This document shows positions 1 through 8,660 of a DNA stretch of 64,000 nucleotides, in pieces. The first letter of the stretch is position 1, and each line of letters begins with the position of its first letter. This DNA comes from Nitrospira sp. GTDB lineage: Bacteria > Nitrospirota > Nitrospiria > Nitrospirales > Nitrospiraceae. The notes under the pieces were generated by a model. It was not told the origin of the DNA and searched no databases. It worked only from the letters and a program-made list of their open reading frames with translations. Location: contig VOPT01000035.1 in assembly GCA_009594865.1 (NCBI GenBank), positions 1 through 64,000 on the forward strand, given 5' to 3'. The position numbers and the translations under genes were made by a program.

Positions 1-159
1 TTATTGACGACCGGGGTCAATGTGCAAGAGGCCCAAAGAGTAGCAGCGGAGGACTCTCTCAACTCGCGCATCGTTCGTGGTCTGGTGTTTGTGACGAAAC
101 CGTTCGCTATTCGATTCGCACTTCTGTCATCCTCCATGCGATACACCATCTCATCATGA
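1..159 (+). CDS. Possible 3' end of a gene entering from the left edge
   Basis: The first reading frame is open from base 1 to a TGA at 157-159. That stop overlaps the ATG of the next gene in an ATGA arrangement typical of translational coupling. The 52 visible residues show no family I recognise. The frame of the next gene is also open back to base 3, so openness alone proves little. The overlap is the only real argument that this is the tail of an upstream gene. Confidence 0.2.
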   Translation, partial: LLTTGVNVQEAQRVAAEDSLNSRIVRGLVFVTKPFAIRFALLSSSMRYTISS

Positions 160-374
160 CGAATTCCCACCCTCGCGATCCGTTACACGGCATTACGCTC
201 GAGAAAATTGTCACCACCCTCGTCGAGCGGCACGGGTGGACGGAACTTGGCCGTCGCTTACCGGTGCGCTGCTTTCTGAATAACCCGAGCGTCAAATCGA
301 GCCTTACGTTTCTCCGCAAGACGCAATGGGCGCGCGAGCGGGTTGAGGGCATGTATATTGCGGAACTGGAGTGA
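156..374 (+). CDS. VF530 family (DUF2132) small DNA-binding protein
   Basis: A 72-residue protein matching the VF530/DUF2132 family in length and in its run of conserved features: [13 protein letters not shown] residues 8-17, a VERHGW segment, RCF near residue 39, and [12 protein letters not shown] near the C-terminus. The family is small, helical and described as DNA-binding; its role is not settled. The frame is open upstream of the ATG, but starting at 156 gives the normal family length. No good ribosome-binding site is seen, so coupling to an upstream gene through the ATGA overlap is possible. The next gene lies 195 bases downstream on the same strand. Confidence 0.8.
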   Translation: MTNSHPRDPLHGITLEKIVTTLVERHGWTELGRRLPVRCFLNNPSVKSSLTFLRKTQWARERVEGMYIAELE

Positions 375-496
375 TGGCGCAGCCTTTCGTGCGGACGCCG
401 TTCTTCATCGATGTCACTCAAGCCGAACGGCACACGACCTGTCCCATAGGTCTCTGCTAAGCTAGACGCGCTTCGTCTCTGTCAATTTCCTGCGAC

Positions 497-525
497 TTGA
501 TCAATCCCGCCCACCTCTGTAGATA
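497..525 (+). promoter_or_regulatory. Candidate sigma-70 promoter for the MscS-type channel gene
   Basis: TTGATC at 497-502 and TAGATA at 520-525 are separated by 17 bases. The -10 box overlaps the ATG at 525. If the promoter is real, transcription starts near 532, and translation must begin at the next in-frame ATG (570), which has GGAGG upstream. Read by eye only. Confidence 0.4.
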
Positions 526-569
526 TGAAGGAGACTCGATCACGATCGCGGAGGTTCACGTTCGTGCAC

Positions 570-2882
570 ATGCCCCTCACGCTTATCTTCTGGTTCCTGC
601 TCAGCTTGGCGCAAATGTCTGCCGCCTCGGCTCAGGCTCCATCTTCATCGACGGATAAAGCCGTTCGATCCACGCTAGAGACGGTCGGAGTCAAGCTGGA
701 CCAGCCGGCGACCGGTGCACCGGCGCCGGATGCCGCGGCCGCGGAGCTCCAACACAAACGTGCGGTGGCAGAAACGGAACTGAGTGCGATCACGACGCCA
801 CTAGCCCAGCGCAAAGGGGTGTCGGCGGGGCAGGTGGATGGGCGGCTGGCGGAGCGGCGCTCCCTGCTGCAGCAGTTGGTGCAAATCTACGAGCAACATC
901 TCGATGCGTTGCGCAATCTCGATCAGATGCGGCAACGGGTACGGGACGCCGAACGCCAGGACAAGGAATGGGACGGGTTTTCCACGCGGGCGCCCTATTC
1001 GGTGTTGAAAATTGACGAGCTGCGTGATGCCGTTCGATCGATGACCCTCGCATCGCAAGGCGCTCAAACCAGGCTCAACATGACCGAAAGCCTGGCCGAT
1101 AGCACGCAGCGCAGCCTCAAAGCGTCGCAGGAAAAAGCCCGGCAATTGTCGGAACGTCTCGAAGAGGTTCAGGATCCCGCCAAACGGGATACCCTCACCG
1201 CAGACCGCGATCTCTCCCGTGTGCGGGAGCGAGTGGAGGGCGCGCGAGTCGGCATGTTGGAAGCGGAGAAGAAGCAGATCCAGGAGGAGGTGGCCGAAGC
1301 GCATCACCGCATGGCACTGCTCACGCGCCAGCTCAAGGTGGCCGAACAGGATCCTGCGTTCACCGAACAGGACTACGAGAAAATCAAAAAGCGGCTGGAT
1401 GCCGAGCATCAGTCGTTGACGGATGAAATCGAGCGAGCGGTCGTCGAACAATCGACGCAACGGCAGGCGGTCGCGGCCGGAGAGGCGGCTCTGGCGGCGG
1501 CTGATGCACAAGAGGCTTCGTCCAAGAGGGCCGCTGCCCGCACGAAGGCGGAACGCCGCACGCAGCTCACCGAGTCGGTCGAATTAAAGCGCCTGCAATT
1601 CGACAATGCCAATCTGCATGTCGAGTTGCTGCGCGAGATGCTGACGGGCCTTGAGCAGGAGCGGCATATCTGGGATATCCGTTTTGCCACCGCCCGTGAA
1701 ACCCTCTCCGTCGTCGAGGAACGAGAGGCGAATGCGAAAATCACCGCAGCCGCGAAACAAATTCGAGGCTGGAAGGAGTACGGGTTCCAGCAACTGAGCA
1801 TGGTGGGCAATCACATCAGCGATGTGGAGGACCGGCTCGCGGAGGCTCCCTCGCCGGCCAGGGCAAAATTTCTCACCGACAAACTGCGCCTTGTTCGCCA
1901 CCGTGAAGATCTCTACCGGCATGCGCTCCAGCGGACGGATTCCTTACTGAGCGTGATCGACAACAAACAGGCGGAGTTTGCCCAGCGTGAGCAGGCCCGC
2001 TCGGTGTTTGCACGTATGCAAGACTGGGGACGAGCCTCGGTGGTGATGCTGGGGAACGCCTGGCATCTGGAATTGTTTGCCGCCGAAGACACCATTGAAG
2101 TGGATGGCAACAATATCACCGGACGACGGAGCGTCACGCTGGGGAAGGTCGTCACCGCGCTGGCGATTTTGATCGTCGGCTATTGGGTGGCGGGAATCAT
2201 GGCGCGATTTGCCGAGCGGCAGGCCATTACCCGGCTGCAAGTCGATCCGAATGTCGCCAACATCATCCGTCAATGGGCTCTGGCCTGTTTTTTTCTTCTC
2301 CTCGTGATCGTGACCCTGATGTCGGTGAAAATTCCCATTACCGCCTTTGCGTTTCTCGGCGGCGCCTTGGCCATCGGGGTGGGATTCGGCACGCAAAATC
2401 TGCTGAAGAACGTCATCAGCGGACTGCTGCTGCTCATGGAACGTCCGCTGCGCGTCGGCGATATGATTGAGGTCGATGGCATCAGAGGAATGGTAACCAC
2501 CATCGGCCTGCGCTCGTCGACGATCCGCGATATCAACGGCGTGGAGACCTTGATTCCCAACAGCAATCTGCTCGAGAAGAATTTGACGAACTGGACCTAT
2601 TCCAGCTTTCGCAAACGGTATTCGCTGCGAATTGCCGTGGCGACCGGGTCGGATGCGCGGCATGTGAAAGAGAGACTGCGTGAACTGGCCGGCCAACATG
2701 GGCAGATTCTCAGGGAGCCGGAGCCGTATGTGTTGTTTGAAGATTTCAGCGAGCAGGCGTTAGTATTCGTCCTCCACTACTGGATCGAGATCAGCCCCGG
2801 TATCGACGCGGCCACGGTCGCCAGCGATCTGCGCTTCATGATCGAACGGACCTTCGCTGAGGAGAAGATCGCGAGAAAATAA
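570..2882 (+). CDS. Large MscS-family mechanosensitive channel with periplasmic coiled-coil domain (KefA/MscK-like)
   Basis: An inner-membrane channel that should release solutes on hypo-osmotic shock. From the ATG at 570 it has about 770 residues: a signal peptide ending near ASAQ, a long charged, Gln/Glu-rich coiled-coil region (about 45-490), then TM helices at about 528-548, 569-588 and 590-625. The last is the pore helix, with the Gly/Ala-rich pattern LGGALAIGVGFGTQNLLKN, followed by the RVGDMIEV and IPNSNLLEKNLTNW segments of the MscS beta and C-terminal domains. An in-frame ATG at 525 would add 15 basic residues but has no ribosome-binding site and falls in a candidate -10 box; 570 has GGAGG about 13 bases upstream. 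Only three core TM helices are obvious, fewer than the 11 of E. coli MscK. Confidence 0.9.
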   Translation: MPLTLIFWFLLSLAQMSAASAQAPSSSTDKAVRSTLETVGVKLDQPATGAPAPDAAAAELQHKRAVAETELSAITTPLAQRKGVSAGQVDGRLAERRSLLQQLVQIYEQHLDALRNLDQMRQRVRDAERQDKEWDGFSTRAPYSVLKIDELRDAVRSMTLASQGAQTRLNMTESLADSTQRSLKASQEKARQLSERLEEVQDPAKRDTLTADRDLSRVRERVEGARVGMLEAEKKQIQEEVAEAHHRMALLTRQLKVAEQDPAFTEQDYEKIKKRLDAEHQSLTDEIERAVVEQSTQRQAVAAGEAALAAADAQEASSKRAAARTKAERRTQLTESVELKRLQFDNANLHVELLREMLTGLEQERHIWDIRFATARETLSVVEEREANAKITAAAKQIRGWKEYGFQQLSMVGNHISDVEDRLAEAPSPARAKFLTDKLRLVRHREDLYRHALQRTDSLLSVIDNKQAEFAQREQARSVFARMQDWGRASVVMLGNAWHLELFAAEDTIEVDGNNITGRRSVTLGKVVTALAILIVGYWVAGIMARFAERQAITRLQVDPNVANIIRQWALACFFLLLVIVTLMSVKIPITAFAFLGGALAIGVGFGTQNLLKNVISGLLLLMERPLRVGDMIEVDGIRGMVTTIGLRSSTIRDINGVETLIPNSNLLEKNLTNWTYSSFRKRYSLRIAVATGSDARHVKERLRELAGQHGQILREPEPYVLFEDFSEQALVFVLHYWIEISPGIDAATVASDLRFMIERTFAEEKIARK

Positions 2883-2929
2883 CAGCCGGCTGAATCACCG
2901 GACTCCGCCCTCTTTTTCCAAGGAACCGC

Positions 2930-3484
2930 ATGGCCCCGAACGCGACGATTTGTAAAGCGGTCCTCCATATTGCCGATGTGGATCGCCAGTATTACGAAGA
3001 CCACAGCCTCACCTTGGCGCGGCATCCATCGGAAACCGACGAGCGCATGATGGTTCGCTTGCTCGCGTTCGCGCGTCACGCGCATGAAGCCTTGTCGTTT
3101 GGCCGTGGATTGAGCACCGAAGAAGAGCCCGCGCTCTGGCAGAAGGATTTGACGGGTCTGATTGAATTGTGGATCGAAGTGGGGTTGCCGGACGAGAAGG
3201 TGATTCGCCAGGCCTGTGGCCGCGCCAGGCAGGTCTGTGTCTATACCTACGGCGGTCGTGCGGCGGATCAATGGTGGAAGCAGAACGGGGCGGCGCTCGA
3301 CCGGTTACACAATCTCGTCGTCATCAATCTTTCGCTGGAGGGCAGTCGTGCGCTGGCGGGTCTGGCGCAGCGGAATATGGATCTGCATTGCACCATTCAA
3401 GACGGGCAGGTGTTGATCGGAGACGGAACGAACGCCGCACAGATGGAATTGGTGATGTGGAAAGCACCGGCGCCTGAAAAGTGA
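2930..3484 (+). CDS. yaeQ: YaeQ family protein
   Basis: A 184-residue protein, the usual length of the YaeQ family. Recognisable features are the HPSETDERMMVRLLAFA segment (32-48), EPALWQKDLTGLIELWIEVG (66-85), GLPDEKVIRQA (85-95) and the Y-x6-WW pattern near 106-116. YaeQ proteins have a PD-(D/E)xK nuclease-like fold; no precise reaction is established. It follows the channel gene by 47 bases and is read with the next two genes (SUI1-like and AlkC-like), which suggests one transcript. The start at 2930 follows AAGGAACC. Confidence 0.85.
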   Translation: MAPNATICKAVLHIADVDRQYYEDHSLTLARHPSETDERMMVRLLAFARHAHEALSFGRGLSTEEEPALWQKDLTGLIELWIEVGLPDEKVIRQACGRARQVCVYTYGGRAADQWWKQNGAALDRLHNLVVINLSLEGSRALAGLAQRNMDLHCTIQDGQVLIGDGTNAAQMELVMWKAPAPEK

Positions 3485-3502
3485 ATGGAGAAGAGGGGCG
3501 GC

Positions 3503-3895
3503 ATGAAAGAGAAGAGGCGTATCTCCACCGATGGCGAGCCCGTGGCATGGAAGAGTCCGTTTGCGGGGTTGAAGGATGTGGTTCTGCCTCAGGCTCCTCC
3601 ACGGGGGCAGGTCAATCAGCCCGCTACGCCACAGCCCGCGTCGGCGAAGAATCGCGGCCGGGTGGATATCATCCGGCAGACGGCGCATCGAGGCGGCAAG
3701 ACGGTCACGGTGATCACGGGATTCGTCGGCATCGGCCAGGCGGAGAAAGAACAACTGGCGAAGGAGATGCAGAAGGCGTGCGGCGTCGGAGGGACGGTGA
3801 AGGAAGGCCGCATCGAGATTCAAGGCGACCGGCGCGACGACGTCGCCCGTATTTTGACGAAGGCGGGGTTCCGGCCGGTCTTTGCCGGGGGGTAA
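3503..3895 (+). CDS. SUI1/eIF1-like translation factor (YciH family)
   Basis: A 130-residue protein with a disordered N-terminus rich in Pro and Gln, then a SUI1 domain at about 53-130. Diagnostic segments are RQTAHRGGKTVTVITGF (58-74) and CGVGGTVKEGRIEIQGD (93-109), the basic loop and second strand of the eIF1/YciH fold. The family acts at the small ribosomal subunit and influences start-codon fidelity; its bacterial role is modest and poorly defined. An earlier in-frame ATG at 3485 abuts the YaeQ stop, but 3503 has GAAGAGGGG upstream and the better spacing. It lies 6 bases before the AlkC-like gene. Confidence 0.85.
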   Translation: MKEKRRISTDGEPVAWKSPFAGLKDVVLPQAPPRGQVNQPATPQPASAKNRGRVDIIRQTAHRGGKTVTVITGFVGIGQAEKEQLAKEMQKACGVGGTVKEGRIEIQGDRRDDVARILTKAGFRPVFAGG

Positions 3896-3901
3896 AAGGC
3901 C

Positions 3902-5017
3902 ATGGCGGAACCGCTCAAAAATAGTTTCGGTGCCGATGTGCCTCGTACCATTGGGCGAATGATTGCCGCCGTCTCTTCTCGATTCGAGGAAAAGGCGTTC
4001 GTCCGGTCGGCGCTGGACGGGTATGACGAGCTAGAATTGATGCCGCGCGCCTGGAAGATCGCGCATACGTTGCGACGATTTCTGCCAGATGAGTATGGCA
4101 AGGCCATCAAGATCTTGCTCGCCTCGATCGAGGAGCCATCCGGGCGACCGGCTGCCCAGGGCATGGCCGCCTTTCTGTTGCTACCGCATGTGTTCTTCGT
4201 TGCCGAATACGGACTGGACCATTTCGAAGCCTCCATGCGCGCACAATATCTGTTGACGCAACGATTCACGGCGGAGTTCAGCATTCGCCGCTACCTCGAG
4301 CGACACCAGGCGGCCACTCTGGCGCGTCTGGCTGAGTGGGCAACCGATCCCAGTGAAGACGTGCGACGCCTGGTCTCGGAAGGTTCGCGTCCACGATTGC
4401 CTTGGGCCCCGAGACTGCGCGCCTTCCAGACCGATCCGAGGCCGGTGCTGGCCCTGTTGGAGCGGTTGAAAGACGATCCATCGCTCTACGTGCGGCGCAG
4501 TGTGGCCAACAATCTGAATGACATCGGGAAAGACCATCCCGATGTGCTGGTCGAGACGGCCAGGCGGTGGCTGAAGAACGCGACGGACGAGCGACGTTGG
4601 GTCATTCGCCATGCGTTGCGATCGGCGATTAAGCGGGGGGAATCAGGGGCGCTCCAGGTCTTGGGTTTCGGGCACACACCCCTGGTGGCAGTGGAGACGA
4701 TCCGCATCGCGCCAGCACGGCCGCGGATCGGATCATCGGTGGAGATTGCGTGCGAGATGGCGAGCCAGGCGTCAGCGGTTCAACGGGTGCTGGTGGATTT
4801 ACGCGTCCACTACGTCAAGGCGAACGGCAGGCACAGTCCGAAGGTGTTTAAGTTGAAGACCGTGGAACTCCTGCCGAAGGGAACCATCCGGTTCAGCAAA
4901 TCGCTGGCCCTCACGCAACTCACCACGCGGACCCACTATCCGGGATTGCACCGGCTCGAGTTGCTCGTGAACGGCCAGGCCTATCCGTTGGGCGAGTTTC
5001 ATATCACGGCAGGGTAA
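3902..5017 (+). CDS. AlkC-type DNA alkylation repair glycosylase with Ig-like C-terminal domain
   Basis: A 371-residue protein of the DNA alkylation repair HEAT-like family. The opening MAEPLKNSFGADVPR, the LELMPRAWKIAHTLRRFLP segment and the paired-helix middle (DPSEDVRRLVSEGSRPRLPW, DPSLYVRRSVANNLNDI) fit the AlkC branch, which excises alkylated bases such as 3-methyladenine and 3-methylcytosine without base flipping. After about residue 255 the helices give way to a beta-rich tail (ARPRIGSSVEIACEM and onward) resembling the Ig-like domain found in part of the AlkC family. It is last in a run of plus-strand genes and converges on the next gene, with 16 bases between stops. Confidence 0.8.
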   Translation: MAEPLKNSFGADVPRTIGRMIAAVSSRFEEKAFVRSALDGYDELELMPRAWKIAHTLRRFLPDEYGKAIKILLASIEEPSGRPAAQGMAAFLLLPHVFFVAEYGLDHFEASMRAQYLLTQRFTAEFSIRRYLERHQAATLARLAEWATDPSEDVRRLVSEGSRPRLPWAPRLRAFQTDPRPVLALLERLKDDPSLYVRRSVANNLNDIGKDHPDVLVETARRWLKNATDERRWVIRHALRSAIKRGESGALQVLGFGHTPLVAVETIRIAPARPRIGSSVEIACEMASQASAVQRVLVDLRVHYVKANGRHSPKVFKLKTVELLPKGTIRFSKSLALTQLTTRTHYPGLHRLELLVNGQAYPLGEFHITAG

Positions 5018-5033
5018 CCGGCGCATTGTGGCG

Positions 5034-5642
5034 CTAGGTCGCGGCGATCTGTCTGGGATCCAGTGTCTGTCCCGTCATGGTCCCTTCCACGCTGGCCAGG
5101 TAGGCCTGCGCCACCTGATCGGCAGGGATGCCGATGGAAGGGTCCATTCCTCTGGCGATCAAGGTTTCCGTCACCCAGGGCGGGCTGACGACGTTCACGC
5201 GCAGGCCGCGGGGCAGATCGATGGCGGCGGCGCGGACAAATCCTTCCAGTCCTGCATTGACCATACTGATCGCGCAACTACCCTTCATGGGATTCTGGCT
5301 CAGGACTCCGCTGGTGAGTGTAAACGATCCGTGGTTGGTGACAAACGGCTTGCCGATCCGCACCAGATTCGCCTGACCCATCAATTTATTTTTCAAGCCG
5401 ATGAAGTAATCGTCATAGGTGAGATCGTCCAGGCTCGCGAACTTGGCGATCCCGGCAGCGCTGACGACGGCATCACAGGTGCCGACGGCTTTGAACAGGC
5501 TGGTGATGGAATCCGGCGAGGCCAGGTCCACCTGAAAAGCGCCCTTCTTGTGCCCTACTACCACCACCTCATGCCTCTCGGACAGCCGCTTTACGACAGC
5601 CGATCCGATGGTGCCCGTTCCTCCGATGACGATGACTCGCAT
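5034..5642 (-). CDS. Short-chain dehydrogenase-like protein with altered active site
   Basis: A 202-residue Rossmann protein with the SDR nucleotide-binding motif GGTGTIG at 7-13, the VVSAAGIAKF segment in place of NNAG, and the RVNVVSPPWV segment after the active site. The region where a YxxxK pair is expected reads SCAISMVNAGLEGF, so the catalytic Tyr and Lys are not in their usual places; the Ser of LTSG is kept. Short SDRs of this kind are common and mostly uncharacterised, so the reaction cannot be named. GGAGG lies at a good distance upstream of the ATG at 5642. It is transcribed toward the AlkC-like gene. Confidence 0.75.
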   Translation of the reverse strand: MRVIVIGGTGTIGSAVVKRLSERHEVVVVGHKKGAFQVDLASPDSITSLFKAVGTCDAVVSAAGIAKFASLDDLTYDDYFIGLKNKLMGQANLVRIGKPFVTNHGSFTLTSGVLSQNPMKGSCAISMVNAGLEGFVRAAAIDLPRGLRVNVVSPPWVTETLIARGMDPSIGIPADQVAQAYLASVEGTMTGQTLDPRQIAAT

Positions 5643-5711
5643 GGCAATCCTCCGTGGTTCATGTTTCGCGCAGTGTAGCCATGAGGGCTGAATCGGCGCA
5701 AGCGCGAGATC

Positions 5712-6026
5712 CTATTCGGGACTGTCGATCACATACTGCGGCCTGGCCGGTGGCTCGACGGCAGGTTGGAAATGGCGACAAGGGGGAATGTCGGCCTGAA
5801 GCCGTCGCAACAACGCCGTGACCTTCATGTTGGGGGGAATGTCGCAGATCCAGACGTGCATGCCCGATTCGAGATCGTCATAATGCCGCTGCACGGCAAA
5901 GTCCGGTTTCTCCATGAAATAGGCGGAGAGAAATCCGTTGATGGCCTGGACGGTCCAGGGATGATCCTTGATGTAGCGGTAGGTGAGTCGCAGTTCCACG
6001 ACCTGATTCGCTGGTGCTGCATTCAT
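5712..6026 (-). CDS. Conserved-looking hypothetical protein, about 104 residues
   Basis: No family recognised. The protein starts MNAAPANQVVELRLTYR and looks cytosolic: no signal peptide or TM helix, and a mixed alpha/beta composition ending in a Pro-rich tail. The frame is open further upstream, but the ATG at 6026 has GAGGAG ten bases before it and was chosen. It lies 69 bases upstream of the SDR-like gene on the same strand and diverges from the aldo/keto reductase gene. Confidence 0.6.
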   Translation of the reverse strand: MNAAPANQVVELRLTYRYIKDHPWTVQAINGFLSAYFMEKPDFAVQRHYDDLESGMHVWICDIPPNMKVTALLRRLQADIPPCRHFQPAVEPPARPQYVIDSPE

Positions 6027-6173
6027 GTCTACGTGGCTCCTCGTGGTGACGGCGCACTCTAGCAGGTTGTGGTGAATGGTCGCCAGCATCGTGCGCTACA
6101 CCAACCCGGTCAAGTGGATACATTGAGACCGCCGCACTGATCTGTGTAAGGTACGCCATGGAGGATTCTGGCC

Positions 6174-7010
6174 ATGTTGACTGCCTATAATCAGGTGCCT
6201 GTTCCCTCGTTCATGTACGGGACGGCGTGGAAAAAAGACGCAACGACAGAGTTAGTGAAACAAGCCGTGGCGGCGGGCTTCACGGCGATCGATACGGCTA
6301 ACCAGCTCATTCATTACCAGGAAGCCCTGGTCGGCGAGGCCTTGTTGGCATTGGCAACACAGGGCACGCCGCGTGAGCGGCTATTCGTCCAGACGAAATT
6401 TACGCCAGCCAACGGACAAGATCATCGGACGCCCTATGATGCGCAGGCCGATCTCACCACCCAGGTGAAGCAATCGTTCGATAGTTCCCTGGCGCACCTG
6501 CACACCGACTATCTCGATTCCTACGTGTTGCACGGACCCTATGCCCGGCGCGGATTGAGCGACGCGGATTGGGAGGTCTGGGCGGCGATCGAAGCGCTCT
6601 ACGAGGCGCGCAAAACCAAGATGATCGGCATCAGCAATGTATCGGCGGAGCAGCTCCGGCTGCTCTGCGAACGGGCGACGCATAAACCCATGGTCGTCCA
6701 AAATCGTTGTTACGCCGCCCTGGGCTGGGATCGAGACGTGCGGGAGATATGCCGCCCGCATGGGATCATCTATCAGGGATTCTCCTTGCTCACGGCCAAC
6801 CGCGACATCTTCGCGGACCCCGAGGTCCGGACCATGGCCGCCAAGTACGGCATGGGCTTGGCGCAATTGGTATTCCGGTTTGCCATGCAGATCGGCATGC
6901 TGCCGCTGACCGGGACGACGAACCAACAACATATGGCCGAGGATCTCCGGTCGGATCAGTTCACCATTTCGGCGGAGGACCTCCAGCGGCTTGAAACGAT
7001 TGGGATGTAG
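6174..7010 (+). CDS. Aldo/keto reductase family oxidoreductase
   Basis: A 278-residue TIM-barrel NADPH-dependent reductase. Visible family features are FTAIDTAN with catalytic Asp40, a Tyr at 48 in the segment before EALVGEAL, catalytic Lys75 in QTKF, and the His of YVLHGP. The usual D-T-A-x-x-Y spacing carries an insertion of about two or three residues, so the exact Tyr is less certain. The C-terminal part has PLTGTTNQQHMAEDL, matching the cofactor-phosphate region. Substrate unknown. The ATG has GGAGG nine bases upstream. It precedes the antiporter gene by 32 bases and may share its transcript. Confidence 0.85.
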   Translation: MLTAYNQVPVPSFMYGTAWKKDATTELVKQAVAAGFTAIDTANQLIHYQEALVGEALLALATQGTPRERLFVQTKFTPANGQDHRTPYDAQADLTTQVKQSFDSSLAHLHTDYLDSYVLHGPYARRGLSDADWEVWAAIEALYEARKTKMIGISNVSAEQLRLLCERATHKPMVVQNRCYAALGWDRDVREICRPHGIIYQGFSLLTANRDIFADPEVRTMAAKYGMGLAQLVFRFAMQIGMLPLTGTTNQQHMAEDLRSDQFTISAEDLQRLETIGM

Positions 7011-7042
7011 TCACATGCCGGCATACCTCCTGTTCTGAATCC

Positions 7043-8659
7043 ATGGACAGCCTGCATCAACTGGAAATCATTATCCTGCTGCTCGCGGTGGTGCTGGCCC
7101 TCACCACGATCGCGCAGAAACTCAGCATCCCGTACCCGATCTTCCTTGTGCTGGGTGGTCTGGTGTTGGGACTGGTGCCGGGCCTGCCAACGGTGACGCT
7201 GCATCCTGACCTCGTATTTCTCGTGTTTCTTCCGCCGATTCTCTGGGCGGCCGCCTATTTCACGTCGTTGCGGGAGTTCCGGCAGAACCTCCGGCCGATC
7301 ACCCTTCTGGCCGTCGGCTTGGTGCTCGCGACCACCGCCGGGGTCGCGGTGGTCGCCCATGCGTGGCTGCCCGGCATCGGTTGGGCGGAGGCCGTCGCGC
7401 TAGGCGCCATCGTGTCGCCGCCAGATGCGGTGTCGGCGACCGCCATCGGGAAACGCCTGCGGATTCCCCGTCGCGTCGTGACTATCCTGGAAGGTGAAAG
7501 TCTGGTCAACGACGCCACGGCGCTGGTCTTGTACCGGGCGGCTGTGGGTGCGGTGGTGAGCGGCTCATTCCTGCTCGGGGGGACGCTGCTCAATTTTCTG
7601 TTTGCGGCGCTGGCGGCGATGGCGATCGGTCTCGCTGCGGCTTGGCTTTCCCGCTGGGCGCTCTGTGTGACGGAAGACGGGTATACGCAAATCGGGGTGA
7701 CATTGCTCGTGCCCTATATCGCCTGGGTTATTGCGGAGTCGGTCCATGCCTCTGCCGTCTTGGCTTGTGTGGCGGGCGGGATCACGCTTCGGCAGTATTT
7801 CAGCGGTGCAGTCGCGCCGGCGACAAGGTTGCAGGCCCGGGCTGTGTGGGAACTGCTGATCTTTGTTCTGAACGGCGTGATTTTTATTTTGATCGGGTTG
7901 CAGTTGGGCGCCCTCCGGGATGCCGTCCCTGCGGGGCAGTATGGTCCGGTGCTGTTTGCCGGGTTCATGGTGAGCGCGACGGCGATCCTCGTGCGGTTTC
8001 TCTGGGTGCCGCTGGCGGCGCTGATCCCGCGATGCCTGAGCGCGATTCTGCGCGCGCGTGATCCGATGCCTTCGTGGAAGGGGCTCTTCCTCATTTCCTG
8101 GACCGGCATGCGAGGCATCGTCACGTTGGCCGCGGCCTTGGCCCTTCCGATGACGACAGCGACCGGCGCGCCCTTTCCCTTCCGGTCAGAAATCATCCTG
8201 ATCAGCTTTGTAGTCATCCTCGTCACCTTGGTGCTGCAGGGACTTTCGCTTCCACCGATCATCCGGTGGCTGCGCCTCGAAGAGGAAGATGCTCTGGAGC
8301 AGGAGCAACACCTGGCGCGAGAACATGCGGCAACGGCAGCGTTGGCCCGGCTCGATGCTGTCATGACCGAGGACTGGGTACCGAGGCAGCACATCGAACG
8401 GGTGCGATCACGCTATCTTCGCCGGCTGGAACACCTCAATCGGGCCGGGTTGGATGAGGAGGACCGTCCTGAGGGAAGCATTGAAACTGTCCAACGTCTG
8501 CACCATGAAGTGCTCACGGCCGAGCGCGTCGCTCTGATCGGACTTCGAGATGACGGCACGATCAGCGACGAAGTGCTACATCAGTTGGAACAGGAACTGG
8601 ACGTGGCTGCGCTGCATCAGGGCGTCGGGGAGCGACGGGCGGGAAGGGGACGGACCTAG
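7043..8659 (+). CDS. CPA1-family Na+/H+ antiporter
   Basis: A 538-residue inner-membrane antiporter that exchanges Na+ (or K+) for protons. About eleven or twelve hydrophobic segments fill the first 410 residues. The CPA1 signatures are FLPPILWAAAY (62-72), SPPDAVSA (125-132) and GESLVNDATAL (151-161), the last holding the Asn-Asp ion-binding pair. The C-terminal 120 residues are cytosolic, charged and helical, the usual regulatory tail. No strong ribosome-binding site precedes the ATG. It ends one base before the acetyltransferase gene. Confidence 0.9.
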   Translation: MDSLHQLEIIILLLAVVLALTTIAQKLSIPYPIFLVLGGLVLGLVPGLPTVTLHPDLVFLVFLPPILWAAAYFTSLREFRQNLRPITLLAVGLVLATTAGVAVVAHAWLPGIGWAEAVALGAIVSPPDAVSATAIGKRLRIPRRVVTILEGESLVNDATALVLYRAAVGAVVSGSFLLGGTLLNFLFAALAAMAIGLAAAWLSRWALCVTEDGYTQIGVTLLVPYIAWVIAESVHASAVLACVAGGITLRQYFSGAVAPATRLQARAVWELLIFVLNGVIFILIGLQLGALRDAVPAGQYGPVLFAGFMVSATAILVRFLWVPLAALIPRCLSAILRARDPMPSWKGLFLISWTGMRGIVTLAAALALPMTTATGAPFPFRSEIILISFVVILVTLVLQGLSLPPIIRWLRLEEEDALEQEQHLAREHAATAALARLDAVMTEDWVPRQHIERVRSRYLRRLEHLNRAGLDEEDRPEGSIETVQRLHHEVLTAERVALIGLRDDGTISDEVLHQLEQELDVAALHQGVGERRAGRGRT

Positions 8660-8660
8660 C

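Noticed and set aside
107..433. A 108-residue open frame on the minus strand across the VF530 gene
   Set aside because: It is antisense to a recognisable small gene, has an Arg/His-rich composition and matches no family.
801..1511. A 236-residue minus-strand open frame inside the MscS channel gene
   Set aside because: It is complementary to the Gln/Glu-rich coiled-coil region, which by codon bias opens the opposite frame.
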